From: Robertmurraya massiliosenegalensis JC6
GTDB lineage: Bacteria > Bacillota > Bacilli > Bacillales > Cytobacillaceae
Length of the DNA: 64,000 nucleotides
NCBI RefSeq assembly: GCF_000311725.1
Contig: NZ_HE978514.1
Coordinates: forward strand, 275,760-339,759
Direction of reading: 5' to 3'
Shown here: positions 1 through 5,943 of the stretch, in pieces
Layout of the letters: every line of letters starts with the position of its first letter
How positions within the stretch are numbered: position 1 is the first letter of the stretch
Made by a program: the position numbers and the translations under genes
The notes under the pieces: generated by a model
Database searches by the model: none
What the model saw: the letters and a program-made list of their open reading frames with translations, nothing else
What the model was told of the DNA's origin: nothing

Positions 1-1
1 G

Positions 2-361
2 AAACAGGTCGAAAAGGAATTTGAGAATGATCAATCATTGACTCCTTATACAATGGCAACAAAATACTTTACTTTTTGGAGTGAACACATCCATTTTTTA
101 CATTTACTCCAACGAAATAATCTTTTCATCATACTTCTGCAACACCTTGATATGTATATGCCTGGCTTAAATGGAAGATATAAAGCGAATATATTAGATG
201 GATTTGATGCTCTCTTTTTGGATTATTACACTATTTTTAATTCTGCCGGAGTGTGGCATATGCTTGAAAGATGGGTTAGCGGAGGAGCAAAAGAGACACC
301 TGAACAGTTAGCTCAGATATACTCAGATATTACATTAAACAATCCTCACAAAAAAAAGTGA
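2..361 (+). CDS. TetR/AcrR-family regulator, C-terminal part (cut by window edge)
   Basis: An open frame runs in from the left edge and stops at 361, so only about the last 119 residues are present and the N-terminal HTH lies outside. The helical, aromatic-rich segment ending in a W-V-x-x-G-A-K-E-T-P-E-Q-L-A-Q-I pattern is typical of the ligand-binding or dimerisation half of TetR regulators, where a G-V-W-x-x-L-x-x-W-V-x-x-G stretch is common. An internal TTG at 38 could be mistaken for a start, but the frame is open upstream of it. Family call is from the tail only. Confidence 0.6.
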   Translation, partial: KQVEKEFENDQSLTPYTMATKYFTFWSEHIHFLHLLQRNNLFIILLQHLDMYMPGLNGRYKANILDGFDALFLDYYTIFNSAGVWHMLERWVSGGAKETPEQLAQIYSDITLNNPHKKK

Positions 362-726
362 AAAATCTGTTTTTAATACACGCTTTCTTTATATTCCTTC
401 TTCCAATAAACACCGAATAATCTGGAGTCTCTTAAAAATCCAGTTTATTCCTTTAATAACAACTATATAATTAGCTGGATAATCGAATTCTTAGAAAAAA
501 TAGGGAAAAAAGATAGCTATAGTTATAAGAAAGGCATGAACTATTGAAAAAAGCCTGTTACAGCAAGGATGGAGGAGAAAAGGAGAAGGAAAAACTATAG
601 ATTTTGTATTGAGTTTCTATCGAAAAAGAGAAGAGAAAATCCCGGATTCCTATTGAGGTAAAACCGGGATGATATTGGTTCCGAATCGGAAATTTCTATT
701 TTCCTTCGGAAGAGTTTATTTTTTGG
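362..726. other. Intergenic region left of the integrated element
   Basis: No credible gene. The right half holds the stranded transcription terminator of rlmCD (minus strand; separate entry) and a further small hairpin (TTCCGA at 679-684 with TCGGAA at 706-711). The left half (362-630) is AT-rich with nothing recognised. Confidence 0.5.
632..670 (-). terminator. Native rlmCD terminator, now separated from the gene
   Basis: On the minus strand ATCCCGG and CCGGGAT form a 7-bp stem (664-670 with 639-645), followed by a U-rich TTTCTCTT stretch. It lies just beyond the stranded rlmCD 3' codons at 727-767, so it was probably the terminator of the intact gene before the element inserted. Confidence 0.5.
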
Positions 727-767
727 TTACACCTTCAACACCAACTCCGTCACTACTTCCACATGTG
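727..767 (-). pseudogene. rlmCD: Stranded native 3' end of rlmCD
   Basis: Read on the minus strand this stretch encodes H-V-E-V-V-T-E-L-V-L-K-V followed by TAA. The intact rlmCD copy on the other side of the element ends [13 protein letters not shown]. Both share the H-V-E codons, and their common 7-bp CACATGT is the recombination core. This is therefore the original C-terminal coding end of rlmCD, displaced by about 5.2 kb when the element integrated. It is not expected to be translated alone. Confidence 0.85.
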
Positions 768-784
768 TCGAGTATATTTCACAG
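761..784. other. attL: left attachment site of the integrated element
   Basis: The core ACATGTG (761-767) is directly repeated at 5981-5987. It is followed inward by the arm TCGAGTATATTTCACAG (768-784), which matches the right-end arm in inverted orientation at 14 of the 16 aligned positions. This is the layout of large-serine-recombinase sites, with two half-sites around a central dinucleotide, here TG at 764-765 on the plus strand. Confidence 0.8.
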
Positions 785-826
785 ACAACTAATAAGAATT
801 ATGGTGACTATACTACTTAATCTTTA

Positions 827-856
827 GGGCGGTAAATATGAACCGCTCTTTTTTAA
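827..856 (+). terminator. Rho-independent terminator at the element's left end
   Basis: GGGCGGT and ACCGCTC pair around an 8-nt loop and are followed by TTTTTT. It would stop plus-strand transcription entering the element from outside. Confidence 0.6.
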
Positions 857-1307
857 TCCTAACACTAACAGACATGATAACACTAATATCTTTATAACCC
901 TACCCACTACCGAATGAATTGTTTAGGTTCTAAGCAAGAACCGTAACCCTTGTCCCCTCCGTACCATATTTTCACAAATTAATCCTGTACGTCATCCCTT
1001 ACCTACCGCAATTATAACCTTTAAAATGGGTGTCCCTTTTCTCTTTTATTATTTTTTACTAATACCTTTAATTGCTCCGTTAGTATCTGCGAACATTTAT
1101 ACCTAGATACCTTCATTTTTCTTTATAAAACACCTACGTTCGCCCTGCCCCAATGCCTAAAATATATTTTCTTATGACGTACAACAGACTTACCAGTCTA
1201 ATTTTATCAGAATTAGACAAATATATTCTGTTTTACGTTCTTTGTTAGATTTTTTTATTTCTTTCTTATATTGATATTGAACAAATAAAACTTGGAAGGT
1301 GGATTAT
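857..1307. other. Non-coding left arm of the element
   Basis: About 450 bp with no convincing gene. The best short frame is about 31 codons on the minus strand without a ribosome-binding site. The stretch contains an inverted repeat at 1196-1218 and presumably the promoter for the excisionase-like operon. It could hold an origin or regulatory site, but no iterons were seen. Confidence 0.4.
1196..1218. promoter_or_regulatory. Inverted repeat upstream of the excisionase-like gene
   Basis: GTCTAATT, a 7-nt spacer, then AATTAGAC: a perfect 8-bp dyad 89 bp before the start at 1308. It looks like an operator or a binding site for an element-encoded DNA-binding protein. No T-run follows directly, so it is unlikely to be a terminator. 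Confidence 0.4.
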
Positions 1308-1475
1308 ATGAAAATACTTACTGTTAATGAAGTAGCTGAAATACTGAAACTATCAAAATGCAAAGTCTATGCACTTGCTAAGAACGGAGAAATTCCAATC
1401 GTTAAAATCGGAGGTTCAATTAGGGTTATTCAGGAAGAACTAGAGAACTTTTTAAAAGGTGGTGAGGTTAAATGA
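1308..1475 (+). CDS. Excisionase/MerR-type helix-turn-helix protein (55 aa)
   Basis: The 55-residue product begins M-K-I-L-T-V-N-E-V-A-E-I-L-K-L-S and continues V-Y-A-L-A-K-N-G-E-I-P-I-V-K-I-G-G-S-I-R. This is the HTH_17 or excisionase fold: helix-turn-helix followed by a short wing that ends in a conserved arginine. AAGGTGG precedes the ATG. Its stop overlaps the start of the next gene (ATGA at 1472-1475), so the two are translationally coupled. Such proteins act as recombination directionality factors or small repressors; here it is the best candidate for the factor directing excision by the serine recombinase, which is an inference from context. Confidence 0.8.
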   Translation: MKILTVNEVAEILKLSKCKVYALAKNGEIPIVKIGGSIRVIQEELENFLKGGEVK

Positions 1476-1738
1476 TTATAAAAAATCTATCTCATACTCT
1501 TACCCTTGAACAAACTGCTAGAGTTCTTGAAAAGTTTAACATTGTATTTACGGTTGAAGGGGTTAAGACAAAGATACAACTACATCAACTAACCGCCATT
1601 TCAAAGCCTTATGAGGATAGGAGATATTCAGGCTATCCTTACTTAGTTCTAATCAGTTCTTTAGTAGATTACCTGAGAGATAAAGGCTATTCAGATAACG
1701 ACATAAAGGACGCTTTACCTGATGGCGTTGAAATCTAA
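1472..1738 (+). CDS. Hypothetical 88-aa element protein coupled to the HTH gene
   Basis: Not recognised. The product is soluble and mixed alpha/beta, with S-K-P-Y-E-D-R-R-Y-S-G-Y-P-Y in the middle and a C-terminal helix resembling a small DNA-binding or adaptor segment. GGTGGTGAGG serves as ribosome-binding site, and the start overlaps the stop of the excisionase-like gene. A strong terminator follows at once, so the two genes form a bicistronic unit of the element. Confidence 0.6.
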   Translation: MIIKNLSHTLTLEQTARVLEKFNIVFTVEGVKTKIQLHQLTAISKPYEDRRYSGYPYLVLISSLVDYLRDKGYSDNDIKDALPDGVEI

Positions 1739-1741
1739 TCC

Positions 1742-1765
1742 CCCACCCTTACGGTGGGTTTTTTT
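1742..1765 (+). terminator. Terminator of the excisionase-like operon
   Basis: CCCACC, loop CTTAC, GGTGGG, then seven T: a classic intrinsic terminator 3 bp after the stop of the 88-aa gene. Confidence 0.9.
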
Positions 1766-1833
1766 ACGCAACTACTATAACACATGCAACGATTACTAAA
1801 GGGACTATGACAATACAGGAGGTTATTATTAAA

Positions 1834-2652
1834 ATGAGTATTCCAATGAAAAACACGCTGACAGGTGAGACTGTTAATGTAGCTAGTTACGTGACAGAGG
1901 AACAAAAAAGGGCATGGGAGGAAAGACAAAAAAGAACCGTTTACAGGAAGAAGAACATCATTCCGTTTGTTGCCTGTTACCATGACCCTATAATGGAAGT
2001 TACACAACACCTTTCATTAACAGAAGGTGGAGCGGTTATGAAACTACTTCACTACTTAAAGCAGAATGGCAAAGGGAAATTATCCAACGCAGGTAAACCC
2101 TTATATCAAAAAGACATACAAGCAATACTAGGTAGGGGGTCAACACAGACAAAACAGATAATAAAAAGGCTAGAATACCTTTCTATACTTATTCCAACAA
2201 AAGAAGGGCGTTCAAAAGTCTTTTACATTAATGAAAACTTCCACTGTATGGGGAAATTATTAAAGAAACCTTTTACAAAGCTACTAAAGGGACGGTTAAG
2301 CATAATTGTAGATGAGCTGCCGCTTAATCAGTTAGGGTTTCTTTATAAGATTTTGCCCTATTTCCACTTTGAAAAGTGTTTTCTTTGTCATAACCCTGAC
2401 GAGAAAGATTTTAGTGTCATCAGGAAAATGAATAGAGGTGATTTAGCCAAAGCTATTAATCATAACCCTGATGAACTTACTAAGATTGTAAAGAGTCTGA
2501 CAAAGAAAGGCCTAATTATGACTACTGAGAGTTGTGGTAGTTTATTGTATTATGTATATCCTGACCTAATGTATAGAAAGGATAGTGACGGACAGGACGA
2601 CTATACAAGAGGTTTAAGGGCAATGTTTGAGGAACATTTAAAAGGTTGCTAA
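1834..2652 (+). CDS. Winged-helix protein, possible replication initiator (272 aa)
   Basis: The product starts M-S-I-P-M-K-N-T-L-T-G-E-T. AGGAGG lies 11 nt before the ATG at 1834, so this start is preferred over the in-frame ATG at 1807. Two helix-turn-helix-like regions are visible: residues about 78-125 (K-D-I-Q-A-I-L-G-R-G-S-T-Q-T-K-Q-I-I-K-R) and about 200-240 (R-G-D-L-A-K-A-I-N-H-N). A C-x-x-C pair lies between them. Double winged-helix proteins of this size in small Firmicute plasmids and integrative elements are often replication initiators, and clustered inverted repeats lie directly downstream. A transcription factor cannot be excluded. Confidence 0.55.
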   Translation: MSIPMKNTLTGETVNVASYVTEEQKRAWEERQKRTVYRKKNIIPFVACYHDPIMEVTQHLSLTEGGAVMKLLHYLKQNGKGKLSNAGKPLYQKDIQAILGRGSTQTKQIIKRLEYLSILIPTKEGRSKVFYINENFHCMGKLLKKPFTKLLKGRLSIIVDELPLNQLGFLYKILPYFHFEKCFLCHNPDEKDFSVIRKMNRGDLAKAINHNPDELTKIVKSLTKKGLIMTTESCGSLLYYVYPDLMYRKDSDGQDDYTRGLRAMFEEHLKGC

Positions 2653-2755
2653 TCCTAACCTAAAAGAGTGTTTTGTACGTACGAGTAAAACCGACTGTTT
2701 TAGGTATTCTGTACAGGAAAAGCCGTCCCTATTAGACTAAGTAAAAATGCTTGTT

Positions 2756-2792
2756 AGACCTAGAGCCACAAGGGGTTCTAGGTCTTTCTGTT
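2756..2792 (+). terminator. Terminator after the winged-helix gene
   Basis: AGACCTAGAGCC and GGTTCTAGGTCT pair over 12 positions (one G-T wobble) around a 6-nt loop, then TTTCTGTTTT. It lies about 100 bp beyond the stop at 2652. Confidence 0.8.
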
Positions 2793-2853
2793 TTACACTG
2801 ACTCTTTATTCTTAGATAAATTATAAAACAATGGGTTAATATTTGTGAGTATC

Positions 2854-3010
2854 CCCTCCGCTTTGCTACGTGGATATACACCTATAATTAACAGGGTCGC
2901 TCCGCTCCCCTAATGATAAAGTCTTTTTACATGCCATTATAAAGCAGAACTACATTAGGGCACGAGCGTAGCGAGTGACCTGTGTACCTTGACCGTAGCG
3001 GAGCGGAGGG
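2854..3010. repeat. GC-rich inverted repeats, candidate origin or regulatory cluster
   Basis: CCCTCCGCTTTGCTACG (2854-2870) is nearly the reverse complement of CGTAGCGGAGCGGAGGG (2994-3010), with two mismatches. Between them are CGCTCCGCTCCCC (2898-2910) and the dyad GAGCGTAGCGAG (2964-2975). These GC-rich blocks stand out in AT-rich surroundings, directly downstream of the winged-helix gene. Placement suggests a replication origin or a site bound by that protein; this is inference only. Confidence 0.45.
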
Positions 3011-3036
3011 CAAGTACACCAATTTAAAAATGACCC

Positions 3037-3366
3037 TTATGCTTGTACTTCTATATTATTGTTCTTGTCCTTCCTAAGAAGTCCCATTAGTCCTGCTGGA
3101 ACTAATAATAATGCAGGTAAAACACCGAATAAACTAATTGAGATTAAAATTCCTATTCCACTTACTAACAACATCCAACCACCAATTTTAGCTTTGAACT
3201 TAACTACTATAGAACCTACAATAGCTAAAATCGAGAACAGAAAAGCCATACTTCCTAAATTTGAAATCTCTTCTGACCATACCCCTACAAACAAAGCAAA
3301 AAATGACCCACCAAACCCAAAAATACCACCAAGCAAACCTAAAACAAACTCTGTAGTTCTTTTCAC
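3037..3366 (-). CDS. DUF4064-like small membrane protein (109 aa)
   Basis: GTG start at 3366 with GAGGTGG five bases upstream; the longer open frame upstream lacks a ribosome-binding site and crosses the terminator of the preceding gene. The protein V-K-R-T-T-E-F-V-L-G-L-L-G-G-I-F-G-F-G-G has three or four membrane segments and a short charged tail (K-D-K-N-N-N-I-E-V-Q-A). The N-terminal pattern matches DUF4064 proteins, which have no firmly known role. It is paired with a DUF4352 gene on the same strand, so the two may be cargo acting at the cell surface. Confidence 0.65.
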   Translation of the reverse strand: MKRTTEFVLGLLGGIFGFGGSFFALFVGVWSEEISNLGSMAFLFSILAIVGSIVVKFKAKIGGWMLLVSGIGILISISLFGVLPALLLVPAGLMGLLRKDKNNNIEVQA

Positions 3367-3386
3367 TTTTACCACCTCGTATGTTA

Positions 3387-3421
3387 ATTTAAAAAGGCAC
3401 TCCTTATAAAAAGAAGTGCCT
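3387..3421 (-). terminator. Terminator between the DUF4352 and DUF4064 genes
   Basis: On the minus strand AGGCACT pairs with AGTGCCT (3415-3421 with 3395-3401), followed by TTTTTAAATT. It lies 7 bp beyond the stop of the DUF4352 gene and immediately before the DUF4064 ribosome-binding site, so the two genes are probably transcribed separately or by partial read-through. Confidence 0.75.
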
Positions 3422-3427
3422 AGATGA

Positions 3428-4042
3428 TTATTTAAGATTAATAACCTCGTATTTTCCACCGCTCCAACCAAATCCACTTGAAACCTGTAGTTGTAAGTCA
3501 GTAGCGTCAGCAGGTACTTCAAAAGCTACCTTACCTGTCATGTCCATTTTAGGATTAATTTCTTGCATAAAGAAACCTAAATCGCCATTGTTAATGTACA
3601 TATCCGCTTCTGTGTTTGAACTGAACTCCGTTCCGTCAGCGTCTACTAATCTAAACATCTCACTATCAATAAATCTCGCTTTCTTATCACTGTTCTTGAT
3701 AGTAAGGTCAACGATTAAAAATTTACCGCTTGTAGTAAGACTGTCCATATACTCTCTTTTAATCTCTGTTAGTTCTTCTACACCGTTCACTGTATATGCT
3801 AGGCTTTCAACTGCAACTTCTTCACCCATACCAAACGCTTTCTTTTCTTCTTCCTTAGGTTCTTCCTTGTTTTCTTCTTTAGCAGTATCATTAGAACTTG
3901 TTTCAGTGTCAGCAGGTTCTGTACTTGCTTGTTCTGCTGTATCTTCACCGCCACCCGCAATAGCTATAACGATAATAACTGCGATTAACCAAACCCACCA
4001 CTTTTTATAAAATGGTTTCTTTACCTTTACCTTTTCAGCCAT
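3428..4042 (-). CDS. Membrane-anchored DUF4352 protein (204 aa)
   Basis: Start M-A-E-K-V-K-V-K-K-P-F at 4042, 7 nt after AGGGGG; a tandem ATG at 4045 is the alternative. Layout: short basic N-terminus, one membrane segment (W-W-V-W-L-I-A-V-I-I-V-I-A-I-A, residues about 13-28), a long acidic low-complexity linker (E/D/T-rich, to about residue 75), then a beta-rich domain ending G-F-G-W-S-G-G-K-Y-E. This is a DUF4352 immunoglobulin-like extracellular domain. There is no lipobox cysteine, so it is an uncleaved single-pass anchor. Such proteins are frequent cargo of Gram-positive phages and elements; function unknown. Confidence 0.75.
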   Translation of the reverse strand: MAEKVKVKKPFYKKWWVWLIAVIIVIAIAGGGEDTAEQASTEPADTETSSNDTAKEENKEEPKEEEKKAFGMGEEVAVESLAYTVNGVEELTEIKREYMDSLTTSGKFLIVDLTIKNSDKKARFIDSEMFRLVDADGTEFSSNTEADMYINNGDLGFFMQEINPKMDMTGKVAFEVPADATDLQLQVSSGFGWSGGKYEVINLK

Positions 4043-4298
4043 CATTAATCCCCCTAATTTTTGTAATATTAATGTAATAAAATCCTTGTCCATTATACCA
4101 CTATTAGGAAAATATAACCACCATTTTCACCAATTACTTTCAGGATATGACACAACATCGGGACTATCAGACAACATACGAGGTTGAATACTTAACTCGA
4201 CCTTATTCTAGTAACTTCTATCAATTACAAAAACTGAAAAAATTATCGCAACTAATCCCCAACATAGAACGATTGCTACGGTTGAAAGGGGAGATAAT

Positions 4299-4451
4299 AT
4301 GAATATTCAACGAGTTTTTACAGGGACACAGGATTTTAAATCATTAATCGTTCATCAATTAGAGAAAGAAATTGAAAAGATTGTATCTGCCGCTTACAAT
4401 GATAGTCAAGTAGATATAGTCGCCATCAATAATGGAGGGCGACAAAAATGA
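4299..4451 (+). CDS. 50-aa protein translationally coupled to the recombinase
   Basis: M-N-I-Q-R-V-F-T-G-T-Q-D-F-K-S-L-I-V-H-Q, then an E-K-E-I-E-K-I-V helix; highly charged and probably helical. AAAGGGGAG precedes the ATG by 6 nt, and its TGA overlaps the recombinase start (ATGA at 4448-4451). Short genes coupled to serine recombinases are common in Firmicute elements, but the family is not one that I can name. The coupling suggests it is made in step with the recombinase. Confidence 0.7.
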   Translation: MNIQRVFTGTQDFKSLIVHQLEKEIEKIVSAAYNDSQVDIVAINNGGRQK

Positions 4452-5938
4452 AAGTAGCAGGATATGTACGAGTTTCAACTAATAACGAGGGGCAAAAAGA
4501 GTCACCCGAAAATCAAAAACATATGATTTTAGATTACATCAACGAAAATGACTATGACCTTTATGACTTCTACACTGATGTTCAAACAGGTACTACAGAC
4601 AATCGTGAGGGGTTAAAAAAACTTATTCATGACGCTGAAAACGAAGAATTTGATGTAATAGTAGCTAAAGAGTTAAGCAGATTAGGGCGGAATGTTGAAC
4701 TACTATATCAGCTTAAACGAATAGCTGAAACAAAAGGTGTTCGCTTAATCACTTTAGATGGGAAAGTTGATACACAAGACTTCTCAAAACAAGCCATGTT
4801 CGGTCTTTATGCTTGGATTTATGAGAGTGAAAGTCAACGTATTAGTGACCGTATTAAATCTGTTTATCAAATGAAGTACAAAAGCGGTAAATTTATGGGG
4901 AGTATTCCCCCTTATGGTTATAACCTTCATGAAGGAAAACTACTTCTTAGAGATGATTACACAGTAGATATTGTTCGTGACATCTTTGACAAGTACCTAG
5001 AAGGTTGGGGGCATGACAAAATAGCAAGGTATCTCACCAATAGAGATATTCCAACGCCATCACAAGTTGTAGGGAAATCTAATGCAGGTTTGTATTGGCA
5101 AGGTTCTACTGTGAAAAAGATATTAAAGAACCCCCACTATGTAGGAGACCTTGTACAAGGCAGAGAGACTACTATGAACGTAACAAACAAGACACGTAAA
5201 GCAAACAATCCAAACGAATGGATAACCATTTCTCACGCTCACGAGCCTATCATTTCAAGAGATGTGTTTGAACAAGTACAAAAATTACTTGAACAAAAAG
5301 CTAGACGTGGTAGGGGCGGAACTAGAAAGAAAAAGCACCTCTTTACAAACATTGCTTATTGTTCTGAATGTGGAAATGGCATGTGGTATCGTGCTAATCG
5401 TAAAGGTTATATTTGTGGTACTTATGCTAAACACGGAAATAAAGCATGTTCAAACCATGCAGTAAAGGAACTAGAACTTACTGAAATAATCCTTGATGAC
5501 CTCAAGAACATGTCTAGTAGTTTAGACCATCCTAACCTAGAAAGTAAAATTGAAAAAAAGGTCAAGGCTACCGCAAAAAAGAACGAGTCTAGACTAGAGT
5601 CCATTGAAAAGCAGGTTCAGAAACAAATGGAACTAAAGCGGAACGCTTTACAAAAGTTCATTAGCGAGGATATATCTAAACAGGATTATGATGACTTTGT
5701 AAGTATGGTACAAGAAAAGCTACAACAACTTGAATTAGAGAAAGTTGAGATAAAAAAGGAGATGGCAGAAAGTCACGAAACAAGTAAAATCTCTGCCATC
5801 ATAGAACAACTTAAAGGTTTTTTACAGTTCAATAAGTTAACATCCGAGATGTTGCTACGTTTTGTTGATAAAATCGAAGTAACAGAAAACAAAGATGTTA
5901 GGATTTACTATAAATTTGCACAGGTTGAGGGGTTATAA
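4448..5938 (+). CDS. Large serine recombinase (site-specific integrase, 496 aa)
   Basis: N-terminal resolvase domain: Y-V-R-V-S-T with catalytic Ser10 and flanking Arg8, then K-E-L-S-R-L-G-R-N near residues 75-83. A recombinase domain follows (residues about 150-290). Next comes a zinc ribbon C-S-E-C...C...C (about 305-340), then a coiled coil (about 345-450) rich in E, K and Q. This order and length are standard for large serine integrases such as the phiC31, Bxb1 and TP901-1 classes. A good ribosome-binding site (GGAGGGCGACAAAA) precedes the ATG. The stop lies 26 bp from the right att arm, the usual integrase-next-to-att arrangement. It should catalyse integration into rlmCD through a 2-bp central crossover. 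Confidence 0.97.
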   Translation: MKVAGYVRVSTNNEGQKESPENQKHMILDYINENDYDLYDFYTDVQTGTTDNREGLKKLIHDAENEEFDVIVAKELSRLGRNVELLYQLKRIAETKGVRLITLDGKVDTQDFSKQAMFGLYAWIYESESQRISDRIKSVYQMKYKSGKFMGSIPPYGYNLHEGKLLLRDDYTVDIVRDIFDKYLEGWGHDKIARYLTNRDIPTPSQVVGKSNAGLYWQGSTVKKILKNPHYVGDLVQGRETTMNVTNKTRKANNPNEWITISHAHEPIISRDVFEQVQKLLEQKARRGRGGTRKKKHLFTNIAYCSECGNGMWYRANRKGYICGTYAKHGNKACSNHAVKELELTEIILDDLKNMSSSLDHPNLESKIEKKVKATAKKNESRLESIEKQVQKQMELKRNALQKFISEDISKQDYDDFVSMVQEKLQQLELEKVEIKKEMAESHETSKISAIIEQLKGFLQFNKLTSEMLLRFVDKIEVTENKDVRIYYKFAQVEGL

Positions 5939-5943
5939 TTCCC

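Noticed and set aside
761-784. Left arm similarity to rlmCD read as a second methyltransferase gene
   Set aside because: The TATTTCACAG match to the rlmCD end is in inverted orientation; it is the att half-site, and the true stranded rlmCD codons are on the other strand at 727-767.
3059-3409. 116-codon plus-strand frame
   Set aside because: It is the mirror of the DUF4064 membrane protein, with poor coding character and no ribosome-binding site.
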